In this document: one piece after another, positions 1 through 8,702 of the stretch
How the letters are laid out: each line of letters begins with the position of its first letter
How positions within the stretch are numbered: position 1 is the stretch's first letter
Assembly (NCBI RefSeq): GCF_029194005.1
Contig: NZ_JARFVA010000002.1
Coordinates: forward strand, 248,001-312,000
Length of the DNA stretch: 64,000 bases
Direction: 5' to 3'
From: Flagellimonas okinawensis
Lineage (GTDB): Bacteria > Bacteroidota > Bacteroidia > Flavobacteriales > Flavobacteriaceae
Program-made: the position numbers and the translations under genes
Notes under the pieces: model-generated
What the model saw: only the letters and a program-made list of their open reading frames with translations
Databases searched by the model: none
Told to the model about the DNA's origin: nothing

Positions 1-1181
1 TCATATTCGTAATGGACGATATTTTCATTCAAGATCAATTGGATGGTTTCTTCGATAACCTCAAAAGGAACTACAAACCATTCCCTTGGATTTAGTCGTT
101 GTCCTTTTTCATTGAACAAGTCAATGTCCAAACAAGCATTGGCGAAAAATCTATGCAGAAGAATTTCTAATTTGTCCGCATTTCTATTGTAAACTTTGTA
201 AGTCGCTATTTTTTTGACGTCTGCAAATAAGTAAGTCGCTTCGTTTTTGGCATTCTTTATTCTGTCGTCAACTGAACCACTTGCAAAGCCGATTTTGTAT
301 AAGTCCTTAATTTCTGTGAGTTCTTTTTCAGTTGATTTTGTTTTCAAAACGTAAATCCAACCCGACTGAACATCTTCTTCTTTTACAAGCCCTGAATTAA
401 CAAACAAGTCCTGTTCAATTTTGTCATAGGTGTTGGTGATCAATTTCCCATCTTTTTGGATTTGCTTCCCTAAAGAACGGTACAGCATATTGCTGTAAGT
501 TCCATTTTCAAAAACCGTTCGTGTACGACCTTCAAGTCTTACTCTATTTCCTGAACCAAGGTCGACTTCATCTTTTTTCAAATTCGCTGATTCTAAATAA
601 AGCATAATGCCATTCATTAGATAGAAATCGCCAACGTGTAGGTTTTTTTCAATGTTGGTAAACGGCTTTATCTTTCGCTTTCCTTCCTTTATTTCCTTGT
701 GAACTTTTAAGAACATTTTCTCATACTTCTCAAAGTCCTTTTCTTTTATTGGTTTTCTTTGGGCAACAAAATCCGCATCTGCCCTATCTTCTGGTCTTGG
801 TGTGTGTTTAAATTTGAAAATAGCTAAATCATTGTCAGCATCTAGCAATCCCAATTCATCATCTTCATTCAAAATGTCGTCAATGGATTGCTTTTCCATT
901 TCTACATAGCCCAAAAGGTTGTGTCTGTCAAAAGGTTTAAGAACTTTTTTCTGCTCTTCATTTTCTCTGAAGTTTTTGAGTTTGGCTAACAAACCATATT
1001 CTGACATACTGGATTTGTTAGGTTCCCGCTCGTTTTTGTCAATAAAAACATTGATTTCCTCAAAAGAATCAATAAGCCTTTCTTCATCTGTTTTTACAGT
1101 TGAAGTTTTGACTTTGGCATCTAACAATCCAAAATCATCATCATCAAAAATATCCTCTATGGTCAGTTTCTTTTTACCCAT
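1..1181 (-). CDS. GIY-YIG (T5orf172/MUG113-like) nuclease family protein, 3' end outside window
   Basis: I translated this frame by hand from the ATG at 1181; it stays open for 393 codons to the left edge, so the stop is missing. The C-terminal part carries the pattern of a T5orf172/MUG113-type GIY-YIG domain: GWIYVLKT at about residues 274-281, LYKIGFASGSVDDRIKNA at 294-311, an LEILLHRFF helix near 338 and REWFVVP near 366. The protein is probably almost complete. The N-terminus contains an acidic motif used twice, near residues 8-22 and 100-115 (pattern I-x-D-I-x4-D-x-GLLDA, one copy with an extra residue). The start overlaps the helicase stop by 8 bases, so it is the last gene of the operon starting at 7053. 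By family it should be a DNA nuclease; I infer it supplies cleavage for the neighbouring methyltransferase/helicase module. Confidence 0.8.
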   Translation of the reverse strand, partial: MGKKKLTIEDIFDDDDFGLLDAKVKTSTVKTDEERLIDSFEEINVFIDKNEREPNKSSMSEYGLLAKLKNFRENEEQKKVLKPFDRHNLLGYVEMEKQSIDDILNEDDELGLLDADNDLAIFKFKHTPRPEDRADADFVAQRKPIKEKDFEKYEKMFLKVHKEIKEGKRKIKPFTNIEKNLHVGDFYLMNGIMLYLESANLKKDEVDLGSGNRVRLEGRTRTVFENGTYSNMLYRSLGKQIQKDGKLITNTYDKIEQDLFVNSGLVKEEDVQSGWIYVLKTKSTEKELTEIKDLYKIGFASGSVDDRIKNAKNEATYLFADVKKIATYKVYNRNADKLEILLHRFFANACLDIDLFNEKGQRLNPREWFVVPFEVIEETIQLILNENIVHYEY

Positions 1182-3138
1182 TTTCAAGTGTTTTTTTACG
1201 TTTTAACTCTCTCAAAAACACTAAAGCTTCTGCCATTCTCTTTTCTTTATGGTCAAATGCCTGAATACTTGGTTGCTCGCCCTTATTGTTTTTTACCCAT
1301 TCTTTTATTTTTGGCCATAATAAAATGGCTTCTTCTTCGGTCATTTCAATTTTGGTGGATTGAATATGTTCGTCAATCAATTTTAAAACCTGTGTGGTTA
1401 CCGATTTTGATAAAATTTCAAAGGCCTTTTGGAACGGATTCACTTGGTCAATCAGATCAATGTGAATATCATCTATGTTCACAAAGCTTCCTGCCATTCT
1501 GATAAATTTCTTGTCGCCTTGTTCCTCAATAGTACTGTTCTTAATAACAGAATCGACTACTACGTGCTGTCTTACGGCTTCCACATCTTCTTCATCCAAA
1601 TCGGGATAAACTTCACGAATGATTTTAGGAATCAAAACGGTATTGATAACCTCTGGCTCAATATTCCCGGGCATTGCTTTCAGCATTTGTGGGTCTTGCA
1701 AAATCTTAGCCTTCAAATCATTCAAATCTGTATCAATGATGTCTTTGGCCCTCTGTGAAGTAGGTAATTTGAAACCTCTTATTTTAATGGTGTTGTCATC
1801 CTCGTCTTCATCCTCATCATCTTCGTCTTTTTTGAGCTTGAATTTCCAATTTGGGGCCAACACTTGCTCCATCAATAAAGAAGCTGTTATGGCTTTCAGC
1901 ATATTATTGACAGACAATTTTACTTCTTCATCTTCTGCATCAGGTTGCGCAATAAGGTTGGTAAATTGAGCGTGTGTTTTATTGTTGCTGTCTCTTGTGG
2001 CTCTACCAATGATTTGAATGATTTCAGTTAATGAACCTCTGTAACCAATCGTCAAGGCGTGTTGGCAATAGGGCCAATCAAAGCCTTCTTTTGCCATTCC
2101 TAGGGCAATTATAATGTCAATATCATCTGCCGATTTTACATTGCGTAGATACGCACTTATTTTATCTCTTGATTTTGGATTGTCGTTTACCAAATCAGCC
2201 ACTTTTAAAATCTTGCCTGTCTTATGGCTTTTAATATGTAAAACACCTGTTTCTTCGGCTTGATATTCCAACTCGCCCAAAACGTCAATGATGTGATTAA
2301 CTTCTTCGTATTTCTCTTTGGAAGATTCAGCAGAATTTACACTTGGAATGTGGATGATGGTTTTTTGATTCTCATCTAAAATCTCTGCCAAAGCCGACAT
2401 TTCTTTTTCAGGATGTTTCTTGAAATACTTCCCTGTGTAAAAATGATAGCCGATCCCCAAGGATTTTAAAAACTCATAGCCGTTTAATTGTTGGTAGTAG
2501 GTGTACGTTACTTTGGTGAATTTAGCCTCATCTTCTGGCATTAATACAGGAACACTATCACCTCTGAAATAAGAGCCTGTCATTGCTACAATATGGGCGT
2601 TAGAATTGTGCATAATGCTTTTTAATACCTGACCTAAAATATTATCGCATTCTGCTGAAACGTGGTGAAACTCATCAATTGCTACTAATGTATCATCCAA
2701 CTTTTTCACGTCTAAACCCTCAAAGGCAAAACGCAACGTAGCGTGTGTACAGACCAGAATTTGCTCGTCGGATTCCAAAAAGTTTAAGAATGCCGTCACC
2801 TTGCTTTTTTCTGTGCCCGGTGTACAGAGATTGTATTTTGGATTTGGGTTCCAATCGGCAAAAAAGCCATATTTCTTAAGTTCTGTTGAGCCAAAAGATG
2901 CACCAATAGATTTTTCAGGGACCGCAACAATGACTTTTTGAATACCTTGGTTTTTCAACTTGTCCAAAGCAATAAACATCAAGGCCCTTGATTTACCCGA
3001 TGCTGGTGGTGCTTTAAGTAATAAGTATTGAGCAGTTCTGCCTGCGTATGCCTTTTCTTGCATTTCCCGCATACCTAAAGCATTGGTACTTTTGCTTTTT
3101 CCTGTTTGGTCGTATGTTACGTGTACTAAATTTGGCAT
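1174..3138 (-). CDS. DEAD/DEAH-box superfamily II helicase
   Basis: A 654-residue superfamily II ATPase of the type found in restriction loci. Walker A is APPASGKS at residues 43-50, the DEAH-like box is DEFH at 155-158, motif III is AMTGSYF shortly after, and motif VI is QIIGRATRDS in the second RecA lobe. A run of alternating Asp and Glu follows at about residue 440 (encoded near 1797-1833). No nuclease motif is visible in the protein itself. It lies 3 bases downstream of the RhuM gene and overlaps the GIY-YIG gene by 8 bases, so all are probably one transcript. The likely role is ATP-driven DNA translocation or unwinding in a restriction complex with its neighbours. The helicase call is firm; the restriction role is inferred from context. 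Confidence 0.85.
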   Translation of the reverse strand: MPNLVHVTYDQTGKSKSTNALGMREMQEKAYAGRTAQYLLLKAPPASGKSRALMFIALDKLKNQGIQKVIVAVPEKSIGASFGSTELKKYGFFADWNPNPKYNLCTPGTEKSKVTAFLNFLESDEQILVCTHATLRFAFEGLDVKKLDDTLVAIDEFHHVSAECDNILGQVLKSIMHNSNAHIVAMTGSYFRGDSVPVLMPEDEAKFTKVTYTYYQQLNGYEFLKSLGIGYHFYTGKYFKKHPEKEMSALAEILDENQKTIIHIPSVNSAESSKEKYEEVNHIIDVLGELEYQAEETGVLHIKSHKTGKILKVADLVNDNPKSRDKISAYLRNVKSADDIDIIIALGMAKEGFDWPYCQHALTIGYRGSLTEIIQIIGRATRDSNNKTHAQFTNLIAQPDAEDEEVKLSVNNMLKAITASLLMEQVLAPNWKFKLKKDEDDEDEDEDDNTIKIRGFKLPTSQRAKDIIDTDLNDLKAKILQDPQMLKAMPGNIEPEVINTVLIPKIIREVYPDLDEEDVEAVRQHVVVDSVIKNSTIEEQGDKKFIRMAGSFVNIDDIHIDLIDQVNPFQKAFEILSKSVTTQVLKLIDEHIQSTKIEMTEEEAILLWPKIKEWVKNNKGEQPSIQAFDHKEKRMAEALVFLRELKRKKTLENG

Positions 3139-3141
3139 TGG

Positions 3142-4122
3142 CTATTTCTTTAATTTTTTGGCAGTAGCATCTATCTGCTTGATGAAATCCTTTTCCGCTT
3201 TTGAAAGCTCGTTTTTTGTCTGCTCCTTATATTTTGCATATTCTTTATGAGCTTTGTCCAACGCTTTTTGATGGCTGATACTTCCTGCATTGGTTAAAAT
3301 GTCATTCCCCGTCATTGTTAAAAAATCATCCAAACGGTTTATCCAATCTTTCATATACATTGGTTTTCTGTTTAGCGCTTGCAATTCTGCCAATTCCAAA
3401 TAAGCGGTTACCATTCTGTTGAGTACATCCAATTCTTTTTCGTTCAGGTAGTTTTTGGCAACTTCGGTTTCTTTTTTGGTTGGTTTTTCACCTTTAAAAT
3501 TGGTTAACCCTAAATTGGGCTTACTGGCATCAATACGTTTGTAAATGGTTTCCGCAGCGGTTTGTCCGTGTGCTGCCCAATGCATTTTGTTTTGTACGGT
3601 TTTAAAAAACAGAATGGATTCTTCGGCTTTTCCGTCATAATCAATACTGGTTGCATATATATCGAGTACTTTTCGCCAAAACACTTTTTCTGACGAACGT
3701 ATATCCCTTATACGTGCCAACAACTCATCAAAGTAATTGCCTCCACCTGCTTCTTTTAGCAAGTCGTCATTCATTGTAAAGCCCTTTACTACGTATTCTT
3801 TTAAACGTGCTGTTGCCCACTGGCGAAACTTTGTGCCTTGTAAGCTCTTTACGCGATAACCAACAGATATGATGACATCCAAATTATAGAAATTGGTAGG
3901 CTTGGTAGAAAAATCGGAATTTCCGATTTTTCTCATTGAAGTCTCTTTTTTTAGCTCGCCCTCTTTGTAAATGTTGAGGATATGTTCGTTAATGGTCGAC
4001 TTTGCTTTTTGAAACAATTCAGCCATTTGCTCAATGGTTAACCATACGGTTTCATCCTCTAATCGAGTTTGGATTTTAGTCTGTCCATCTTCGGTCTGAT
4101 ATATGATTAATTCACTACTCAT
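3142..4122 (-). CDS. RhuM family protein
   Basis: The frame is open from 4182, but the natural start is the ATG at 4122 (MSSELIIYQTEDG). That start sits 1 base past the methyltransferase stop, and the upstream extension translates a small repeat (RPFDKLR) rather than protein-like sequence. The product of 326 residues has the RhuM layout: an N-terminal winged-helix-like region around VWLTIEQMAELF, then NFYNLDVIISVGYRVKS and FRQWATARLKEYVVKGF. The C-terminal half is helical and lysine-rich. RhuM proteins were named from a Salmonella pathogenicity island and are common inside type I and type II-like restriction loci; no biochemical function is agreed. Here it is sandwiched between methyltransferase and helicase in a tight operon. 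Confidence 0.85.
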   Translation of the reverse strand: MSSELIIYQTEDGQTKIQTRLEDETVWLTIEQMAELFQKAKSTINEHILNIYKEGELKKETSMRKIGNSDFSTKPTNFYNLDVIISVGYRVKSLQGTKFRQWATARLKEYVVKGFTMNDDLLKEAGGGNYFDELLARIRDIRSSEKVFWRKVLDIYATSIDYDGKAEESILFFKTVQNKMHWAAHGQTAAETIYKRIDASKPNLGLTNFKGEKPTKKETEVAKNYLNEKELDVLNRMVTAYLELAELQALNRKPMYMKDWINRLDDFLTMTGNDILTNAGSISHQKALDKAHKEYAKYKEQTKNELSKAEKDFIKQIDATAKKLKK

Positions 4123-4123
4123 T

Positions 4124-6847
4124 TTACTTTCTTTTTTGGTTTTTTTTACCCTGAGCTTGTCGAAGGGTCTTCTGCTTGGCAAACAGGGTATCTTTTTTTA
4201 CCATTCCCTCATACTGCTTAAACAAGAACTCCAAACGCTCGGTATCGTTTTTAAAAGGTTGCAAACGGTAACATTGTTCAATGGCAATATCGAGGGCTTG
4301 ATGGGCTTGCAGCAAACCTTTGGGCATTGTAGGTGGGTTGTACAACTGTGCCATTGTTTTGCTAGGGTGTATGGCTCGCTCATCTAGTATATCAAACACA
4401 TATTGATTCAAATTCTCTTTTTGTTTGGTGGTAATGTCTGGAAAAGGAAAAGTATTATAGCAGAGTTTTGCTGAATAACGATAATCTGTCTTTAATTTTC
4501 CTCCAACATTTCTTACCCAAACCATATGCATACGAGAAGTTACTACTGCAAAAAGCCAAGGTTGGGCGTGGTATATTGCCATTGCTGAATTTGAAATAAT
4601 AGTATCCTGATTCAAAAAGCCAATTGGTATATAATCCCTTCTCTCTGATGATGTTGCAGGTATAATAATTGAGTCTGAATTTATATGGCGTATTTCTCCA
4701 AATAAATGTGGGCTTTCTGCTAAAGCGTTAGTTGCTTCTCGCTTGCTATTTAATCTATGTATTTCTACGTTGTCAATACGTTTTGCTATCTGAGGAATTT
4801 TATAGGCTTCTTTTAAATAACTGTCCTCAATCCAAAGACAATATTTTTTTATTCCTCTAACAAACTCTGCACCTCCTGAAAACTCTTTAATGTATTTTGA
4901 AGCGTTGCTATTCTCTTTAATAAGATTGTTCCTTTCATCTTCATCCAATAGCAAGTAGCCTTTGTCATTAGGCATACTACCGAAACTTATTTCAGGAAAT
5001 TTTGAAAGCGGTTTACTTCTACCTATGACAATGGTATTAGAACCATCCAATAAATAAGGATTTATGTTTTTTGCTGTTTTTCTAAAATTGTCGTTAAACA
5101 AATATTTCGGTTCATTACTTACATTTCTTAGTCCAACAATAATGACCGTAACGCCTGCATTGCCTTTGGCGTTGTTGGTCCATTTGAAAGATTGGTGTGC
5201 AAAGTCAATTTCTATGTCGTCTGAAAGAATTGAAGGCCATATTAAAGCTACTTGTTCCCCCTGACAAATTGAATTGGTTGTTACCAAGGCACATTTAGCG
5301 TTATTGTCTTTTATATAATCTTTTGCTTTATAAAACCAACAGGCGATGTAATCCATATTGTTGTATCCACTCTTTCCGTGGAATACAATTTTCATATCTT
5401 TTTTCTGTTCAGCATCCTGCAATCTTGCTCCCAAATAAGGCGGATTGCCAATTACATAAACTTCATCCTTTGCAGAAATTGGACACACCTCATTCCAATT
5501 TCTTCTTGTGGCATTGCCATGTTGTATTTGTCCTGCTTCTTTTAAAGGTAAAATTGGTTTTGATTTTCCGTAATCAAAAAGCATTTCTTCAAATACGCGG
5601 TTCATTTGGTGTTCTGCCAACCAAAGAGAGAGAATAGCCATTTCGTGAGCAAAGTCGTCTATCTCGATACCGTAAAACTGAGAGAGGTTTACAGAAGTCC
5701 ATTTGAAAGTTGGTGTAGTTTCTAAATCGGTAATTTTTTGCAGAATCTTTATTTCCAATAAGCGGATTTCCTTGTAAGTGATAATCAAGAAATTGCCACT
5801 ACCACAGGCAGGGTCAAAGAATTTGATTTTTGAAATGCGTTGAATGAGTGCGTTGAGTTGTTTTACCGTTGTTGCATTTTCAAATTCCTCATACAATTCA
5901 TCTAAAAAGAGCGGTTTAATGAGTTTCAGAATGTTGGCTACCGAGGTATAGTGCATCCCCAAATCGCTACGGTAATCTGGAATTACCACCGCTTGTATCA
6001 TTGAGCCGAAAATGTCAGGATTGATGTCCTTCCATTGCAATTCGCCCAATTCGATAAGTGTCTTTCTTGCTTTCGAAGTAAATCTTGGCGAACTGATTTT
6101 TTGACCAAACAAACCACCATTTACATATGGGAATTTGGCTAAAAAGTCTGGATAGTCTTTTCCGCTTTTGCTGTCCAAACGGTCAAACAAATCATCTAAA
6201 AACGTATGGGTGTCGCTACCGTTCTCTGTGGTGTGTTGAGCAAGTGTGTTGGTAAAAATGCTGTCTTGCTCGAATATCTCGGTGTCTTCGGCAAAGAAGC
6301 AAAACAACAAACGCGATAAGAATATATTGAGGTTGTGGACGCTTTCTTTTGAATTGTAAATGTTGGGGTTTTCCTCAATCAACAAATCATACAACGAAGC
6401 CATCTTGTAGGAAGCGTTTCTGTCCGCCTCATTGTCGTTGCTCGCATTGTAAACCTCACTACCTGCCAACGGCAAAAAGAAGTCGAAATAGTTTGGTAGG
6501 TCTTTAAGTGCAATATCTAAGGGGCGACCTGTTTTTAGGTCTTTAGCAACGATTTGTTTGTGATCGGTAAGAATCGCAAATCTTGGTTTGTGTTTTAAGA
6601 TGCGTTCTTCTTTTGTAATGGTATCTATACTGCTCAACAATTTGTCCGTGGCTTCAACTTTAAAAAAGATTTTCTTTTTGTAAAGGACTTCGCCTTCCAC
6701 CTTTGAGAGATTGTAATCCCCTTTTTTTAGTCGTGTTACAGAAGTTTTTGAAATACCGTAAGCAACTAACAAGTCAAAGACAAATTCTTCCTTCGTGAAA
6801 TTGTCAATCAGGGTCTGAACATTATGTTTTATTTCACTTGATTTCAT
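4124..6847 (-). CDS. MmeI-like class I SAM-dependent DNA adenine methyltransferase
   Basis: A 907-residue protein with an N6-adenine gamma-type methyltransferase core: SAM motif FDPACGSGNF at about residues 344-353 and catalytic NPPY at 468-471. The order (N-terminal region, helical spacer, methyltransferase, target recognition domain, C-terminal tail) follows the MmeI family of single-chain restriction-modification enzymes. MmeI-type enzymes carry a PD-(D/E)xK nuclease in about the first 100 residues; here I see no convincing D...ExK pattern (only KVEGEVLY...FFKVEA), so the nuclease may be degenerate. The start overlaps the XRE stop by one base (TAATG). The last 15 or so codons run through a small dispersed repeat (4149-4167), so the native C-terminus may have been replaced. 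It probably protects host DNA and defines the target sequence of the module. Confidence 0.85.
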   Translation of the reverse strand: MKSSEIKHNVQTLIDNFTKEEFVFDLLVAYGISKTSVTRLKKGDYNLSKVEGEVLYKKKIFFKVEATDKLLSSIDTITKEERILKHKPRFAILTDHKQIVAKDLKTGRPLDIALKDLPNYFDFFLPLAGSEVYNASNDNEADRNASYKMASLYDLLIEENPNIYNSKESVHNLNIFLSRLLFCFFAEDTEIFEQDSIFTNTLAQHTTENGSDTHTFLDDLFDRLDSKSGKDYPDFLAKFPYVNGGLFGQKISSPRFTSKARKTLIELGELQWKDINPDIFGSMIQAVVIPDYRSDLGMHYTSVANILKLIKPLFLDELYEEFENATTVKQLNALIQRISKIKFFDPACGSGNFLIITYKEIRLLEIKILQKITDLETTPTFKWTSVNLSQFYGIEIDDFAHEMAILSLWLAEHQMNRVFEEMLFDYGKSKPILPLKEAGQIQHGNATRRNWNEVCPISAKDEVYVIGNPPYLGARLQDAEQKKDMKIVFHGKSGYNNMDYIACWFYKAKDYIKDNNAKCALVTTNSICQGEQVALIWPSILSDDIEIDFAHQSFKWTNNAKGNAGVTVIIVGLRNVSNEPKYLFNDNFRKTAKNINPYLLDGSNTIVIGRSKPLSKFPEISFGSMPNDKGYLLLDEDERNNLIKENSNASKYIKEFSGGAEFVRGIKKYCLWIEDSYLKEAYKIPQIAKRIDNVEIHRLNSKREATNALAESPHLFGEIRHINSDSIIIPATSSERRDYIPIGFLNQDTIISNSAMAIYHAQPWLFAVVTSRMHMVWVRNVGGKLKTDYRYSAKLCYNTFPFPDITTKQKENLNQYVFDILDERAIHPSKTMAQLYNPPTMPKGLLQAHQALDIAIEQCYRLQPFKNDTERLEFLFKQYEGMVKKDTLFAKQKTLRQAQGKKNQKRK
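4149..4167. repeat. Small dispersed repeat inside the methyltransferase 3' end
   Basis: The bases CCCTGAGCTTGTCGAAGGG lie within the last codons of the methyltransferase, giving the tail TLRQAQGK, and upstream of rhuM. From memory this motif is a common dispersed repeat in many Bacteroidota genomes. I saw no second copy in this window. Confidence 0.6.
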
Positions 6848-7053
6848 TAGTTGTCTTGTTCAGGTTTGTTGGAAACGAGCAATTCTTTAATGTCCACATT
6901 CAGAATGTCCGCAATCCTGTATAAGTCGTCTATACTAGGTTGTCTTTTGTTTTGAGCATAAGAGTGAACCATATTGTAGCTTTTCCCCAATTGCTCAGCC
7001 AACCAAATTTGCTTAATTCCTTTCTGGTCTAAAATGGCTTTAATCCGGTTCAT
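6847..7053 (-). CDS. XRE-family HTH controller protein
   Basis: A 68-residue single-domain helix-turn-helix protein of the Cro/CI (XRE) type. IKQIWLAEQLGKSYNMVHSYAQNKRQPSIDDLYRIADILNVDIKELL contains the usual five-helix pattern and the terminal P-x-x-x-x-L-x-x-I-A. It is first in the operon, and its stop overlaps the methyltransferase ATG by one base. Its size and position match the C (controller) proteins that time expression of restriction-modification genes. A perfect 7-bp inverted repeat lies at 7100-7118, 46 bases upstream of its ATG, and is a good candidate for its own operator. Confidence 0.88.
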   Translation of the reverse strand: MNRIKAILDQKGIKQIWLAEQLGKSYNMVHSYAQNKRQPSIDDLYRIADILNVDIKELLVSNKPEQDN

Positions 7054-7099
7054 TTTGAATTATTTTATTCGGTGAACTAATGTAGGAAAGATTTTATGG

Positions 7100-7118
7100 A
7101 TACTCACTGAATGAGTAT
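7100..7118 (-). promoter_or_regulatory. Palindromic operator upstream of the XRE controller
   Basis: ATACTCA, a 5-base spacer, then TGAGTAT: perfect 7-bp arms. It sits 46 bases upstream of the XRE start codon and is the only strong dyad before the operon. The spacing resembles controller-protein boxes of restriction-modification systems. Binding by the XRE protein is inferred. Confidence 0.6.
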
Positions 7119-7753
7119 AAAAACTATCATTCAATTAGGTCTCTATGGGTAGGAGAAAATCCCTTTGGTTTTTTGGGGTTGGATGATGGTGTGTATGCAA
7201 TAAGGAAGTCGGCCAAATGGATTTTAACGTGCCCTTCCTTTGCAAATCCTTCTTTGGGCTTTGCCGTGGAAGGCCACAATCCGTTTGTCCGCCCAACAAA
7301 TTTTAAGGGGTCCTTAATAAAAGAAGCCCTGGTTGTTTTTCGGGTCGTCGAAAAACAGGGCAGTGCCCAAGGACTTCTCATCAGGACACCATCGCCCGCA
7401 CTCGCTTAACTTCCCGTACGCTCCCTTGGCAATGGGTCGGATGGAATTCCTAAGGCCCTTATCGAACCTGTCAAGGCCATGCCCTGTTTTGTCCATAAAT
7501 AGGGTTTCCACTTCCTTGAAAATCTTTGGCCGTGCCTCCGGCAGGCAAGATTTTACTACGTCGCGGAGCCTCCCGATTTCTGCCCAAAAGCCCTGACAGA
7601 ACCCCCTTCTTTTATTGTGCTACGCACCTAAGAAGCAAACAAACGCCCCTTAAAATTTGGGAAACAAAACCAAAAAAATAGAGGGGAAATTTTTAACCCT
7701 GTTTGCTGATTTATCCCATAGTGGAAGACAGCAGGCCTTTAAAACTTTTTATC
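7119..7753. other. Intergenic region between the restriction module and ssb, no convincing gene
   Basis: About 630 bases without a believable gene. Several short frames are open on both strands (7127-7409, 7314-7596), but they overlap each other, lack recognisable protein character and owe their length to the absence of stop codons in GC-richer DNA. Base composition changes here from the AT-rich restriction module to the GC-richer conjugation backbone, so this is probably the cargo/backbone junction. The region holds one strong hairpin (7327-7360) and the leader of ssb. Confidence 0.5.
7327..7360. repeat. Strong bulged hairpin in backbone junction
   Basis: CCCTG, four bulged bases (GTTG) and TTTTTCG pair with CGAAAAACAGGG across a 6-base loop, giving a 12-bp stem interrupted by one bulge. 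There is no T-run, so it is not an ordinary terminator. It could be an attachment, replication or transfer structure of the element; nothing in the sequence decides this. Confidence 0.45.
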
Positions 7754-8101
7754 ATGAGTACATTGAGAAACAAAGTACAACTTATCGGAAACGTGGGGCA
7801 AGACCCCACCATTACAGACCTTGACAAAGGGAAGCGTGTGGCACGGTTCACCATGGCCACCAATGAACATTACAAGAACAACCAAGGGGAACGGGTGACC
7901 AATACCGAATGGCACACCGTCATCGGATGGGGGAAGCTTGCCGACATCATCGAAGGCTTCGTGACCAAGGGCAAGGAGATTGCCATCGAAGGGAAATTGA
8001 CCTCCCGTTCCTATGAGGACAAAGAGAGCAACAAACGCTATGTCACCGAAGTGGTGGCCAGTGAGATCTTATTGTTGGGCGGAAATACTAATGAGGCGTA
8101 A
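7754..8101 (+). CDS. ssb: Single-stranded DNA-binding protein
   Basis: A 115-residue OB-fold SSB. The chosen start is the ATG at 7754 (MSTLRNKVQLIGNVGQDP), because the 17 residues upstream in frame do not belong to the family. Visible family features are NKVQLIGNVGQDPTI, VARFTMATNEHYKN, TEWHTVIGWGKLADI and GKEIAIEGKLTSRSYEDK. The acidic C-terminal tail of chromosomal SSB is missing (it ends GGNTNEA), as is usual for short element-borne SSBs. It precedes a radC-like gene and the mobilisation genes, so it probably coats the single strand during conjugative transfer or replication of the element. Confidence 0.93.
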   Translation: MSTLRNKVQLIGNVGQDPTITDLDKGKRVARFTMATNEHYKNNQGERVTNTEWHTVIGWGKLADIIEGFVTKGKEIAIEGKLTSRSYEDKESNKRYVTEVVASEILLLGGNTNEA

Positions 8102-8167
8102 AGGTAACGGGTGGCCCTGTCTTTGGATAGGGCCCCCATTCCTTTTTTAACCTGTAATACGAAAAGT

Positions 8168-8617
8168 ATGGAACTCAAAGTCAACGAAATACAGATCAGC
8201 TATCGGGAAAAACTCAGCACGCTGACGTCCTTGTCCGTGACCAACTCCAACGCGGTGGCGAAGCTGCTGTTCCAAAATTGGGACAATAAGACCATAGGCT
8301 TGCACGAAACTTTTAAAATCGTGCTGCTCAATCAGTCCAACAAGGTAAAGGGCATTTATCCGCTATCCAATGGGGGCATCACAGGCACCTTGGTGGATAT
8401 GCGCATCCTTTTTGCCATTATCCTAAAGACCCTTTCAGTGGGAATCATCCTTGCACACAACCATCCCTCCGGGCAACTCAAGGCCAGCGAACCCGATAAG
8501 CAATTGACCCGAAAGATCAAGGAGGCTGCACAACTTTTCGACGTCAAGGTCTTGGACCATATCATACTTGCACCCGATGGCCGTTACTACAGTTTTGCAG
8601 ACCATGGACTGATGTGA
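8168..8617 (+). CDS. radC: RadC family JAB/MPN-domain protein
   Basis: 149 residues starting at the ATG at 8168 (MELKVNEIQISYREKL). The JAB1/MPN-type metal site reads AHNHPSG, followed by an aspartate-containing segment (SEPDKQL) and the HIILAPDGRYYSFADHGL ending typical of RadC. Only the MPN half of chromosomal RadC is present; the N-terminal helix-hairpin-helix part is absent, as in most plasmid and ICE copies. Molecular function of the family remains unclear despite the repair-derived name. It is followed by a clear terminator at 8677-8702 and closes a small ssb-radC operon. Confidence 0.9.
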   Translation: MELKVNEIQISYREKLSTLTSLSVTNSNAVAKLLFQNWDNKTIGLHETFKIVLLNQSNKVKGIYPLSNGGITGTLVDMRILFAIILKTLSVGIILAHNHPSGQLKASEPDKQLTRKIKEAAQLFDVKVLDHIILAPDGRYYSFADHGLM

Positions 8618-8676
8618 GGAGCCCATTAATTGAATTGATGGCATGGTGTTGCAAGCTGCCAATAGGAACCAAAACG

Positions 8677-8702
8677 ACCCAATCATTATGATTGGGTTTT
8701 TC
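8677..8702 (+). terminator. Rho-independent terminator after radC-like gene
   Basis: ACCCAATCA and TGATTGGGT form a 9-bp stem with a short loop, followed by a run of T. It lies 60 bases after the radC stop. Confidence 0.8.

Noticed and set aside
7127..7596. Four overlapping short ORFs on both strands
   Set aside because: They overlap each other in opposing frames, have no protein-like pattern and cover repeats; open frames are expected by chance in this GC-richer stretch.
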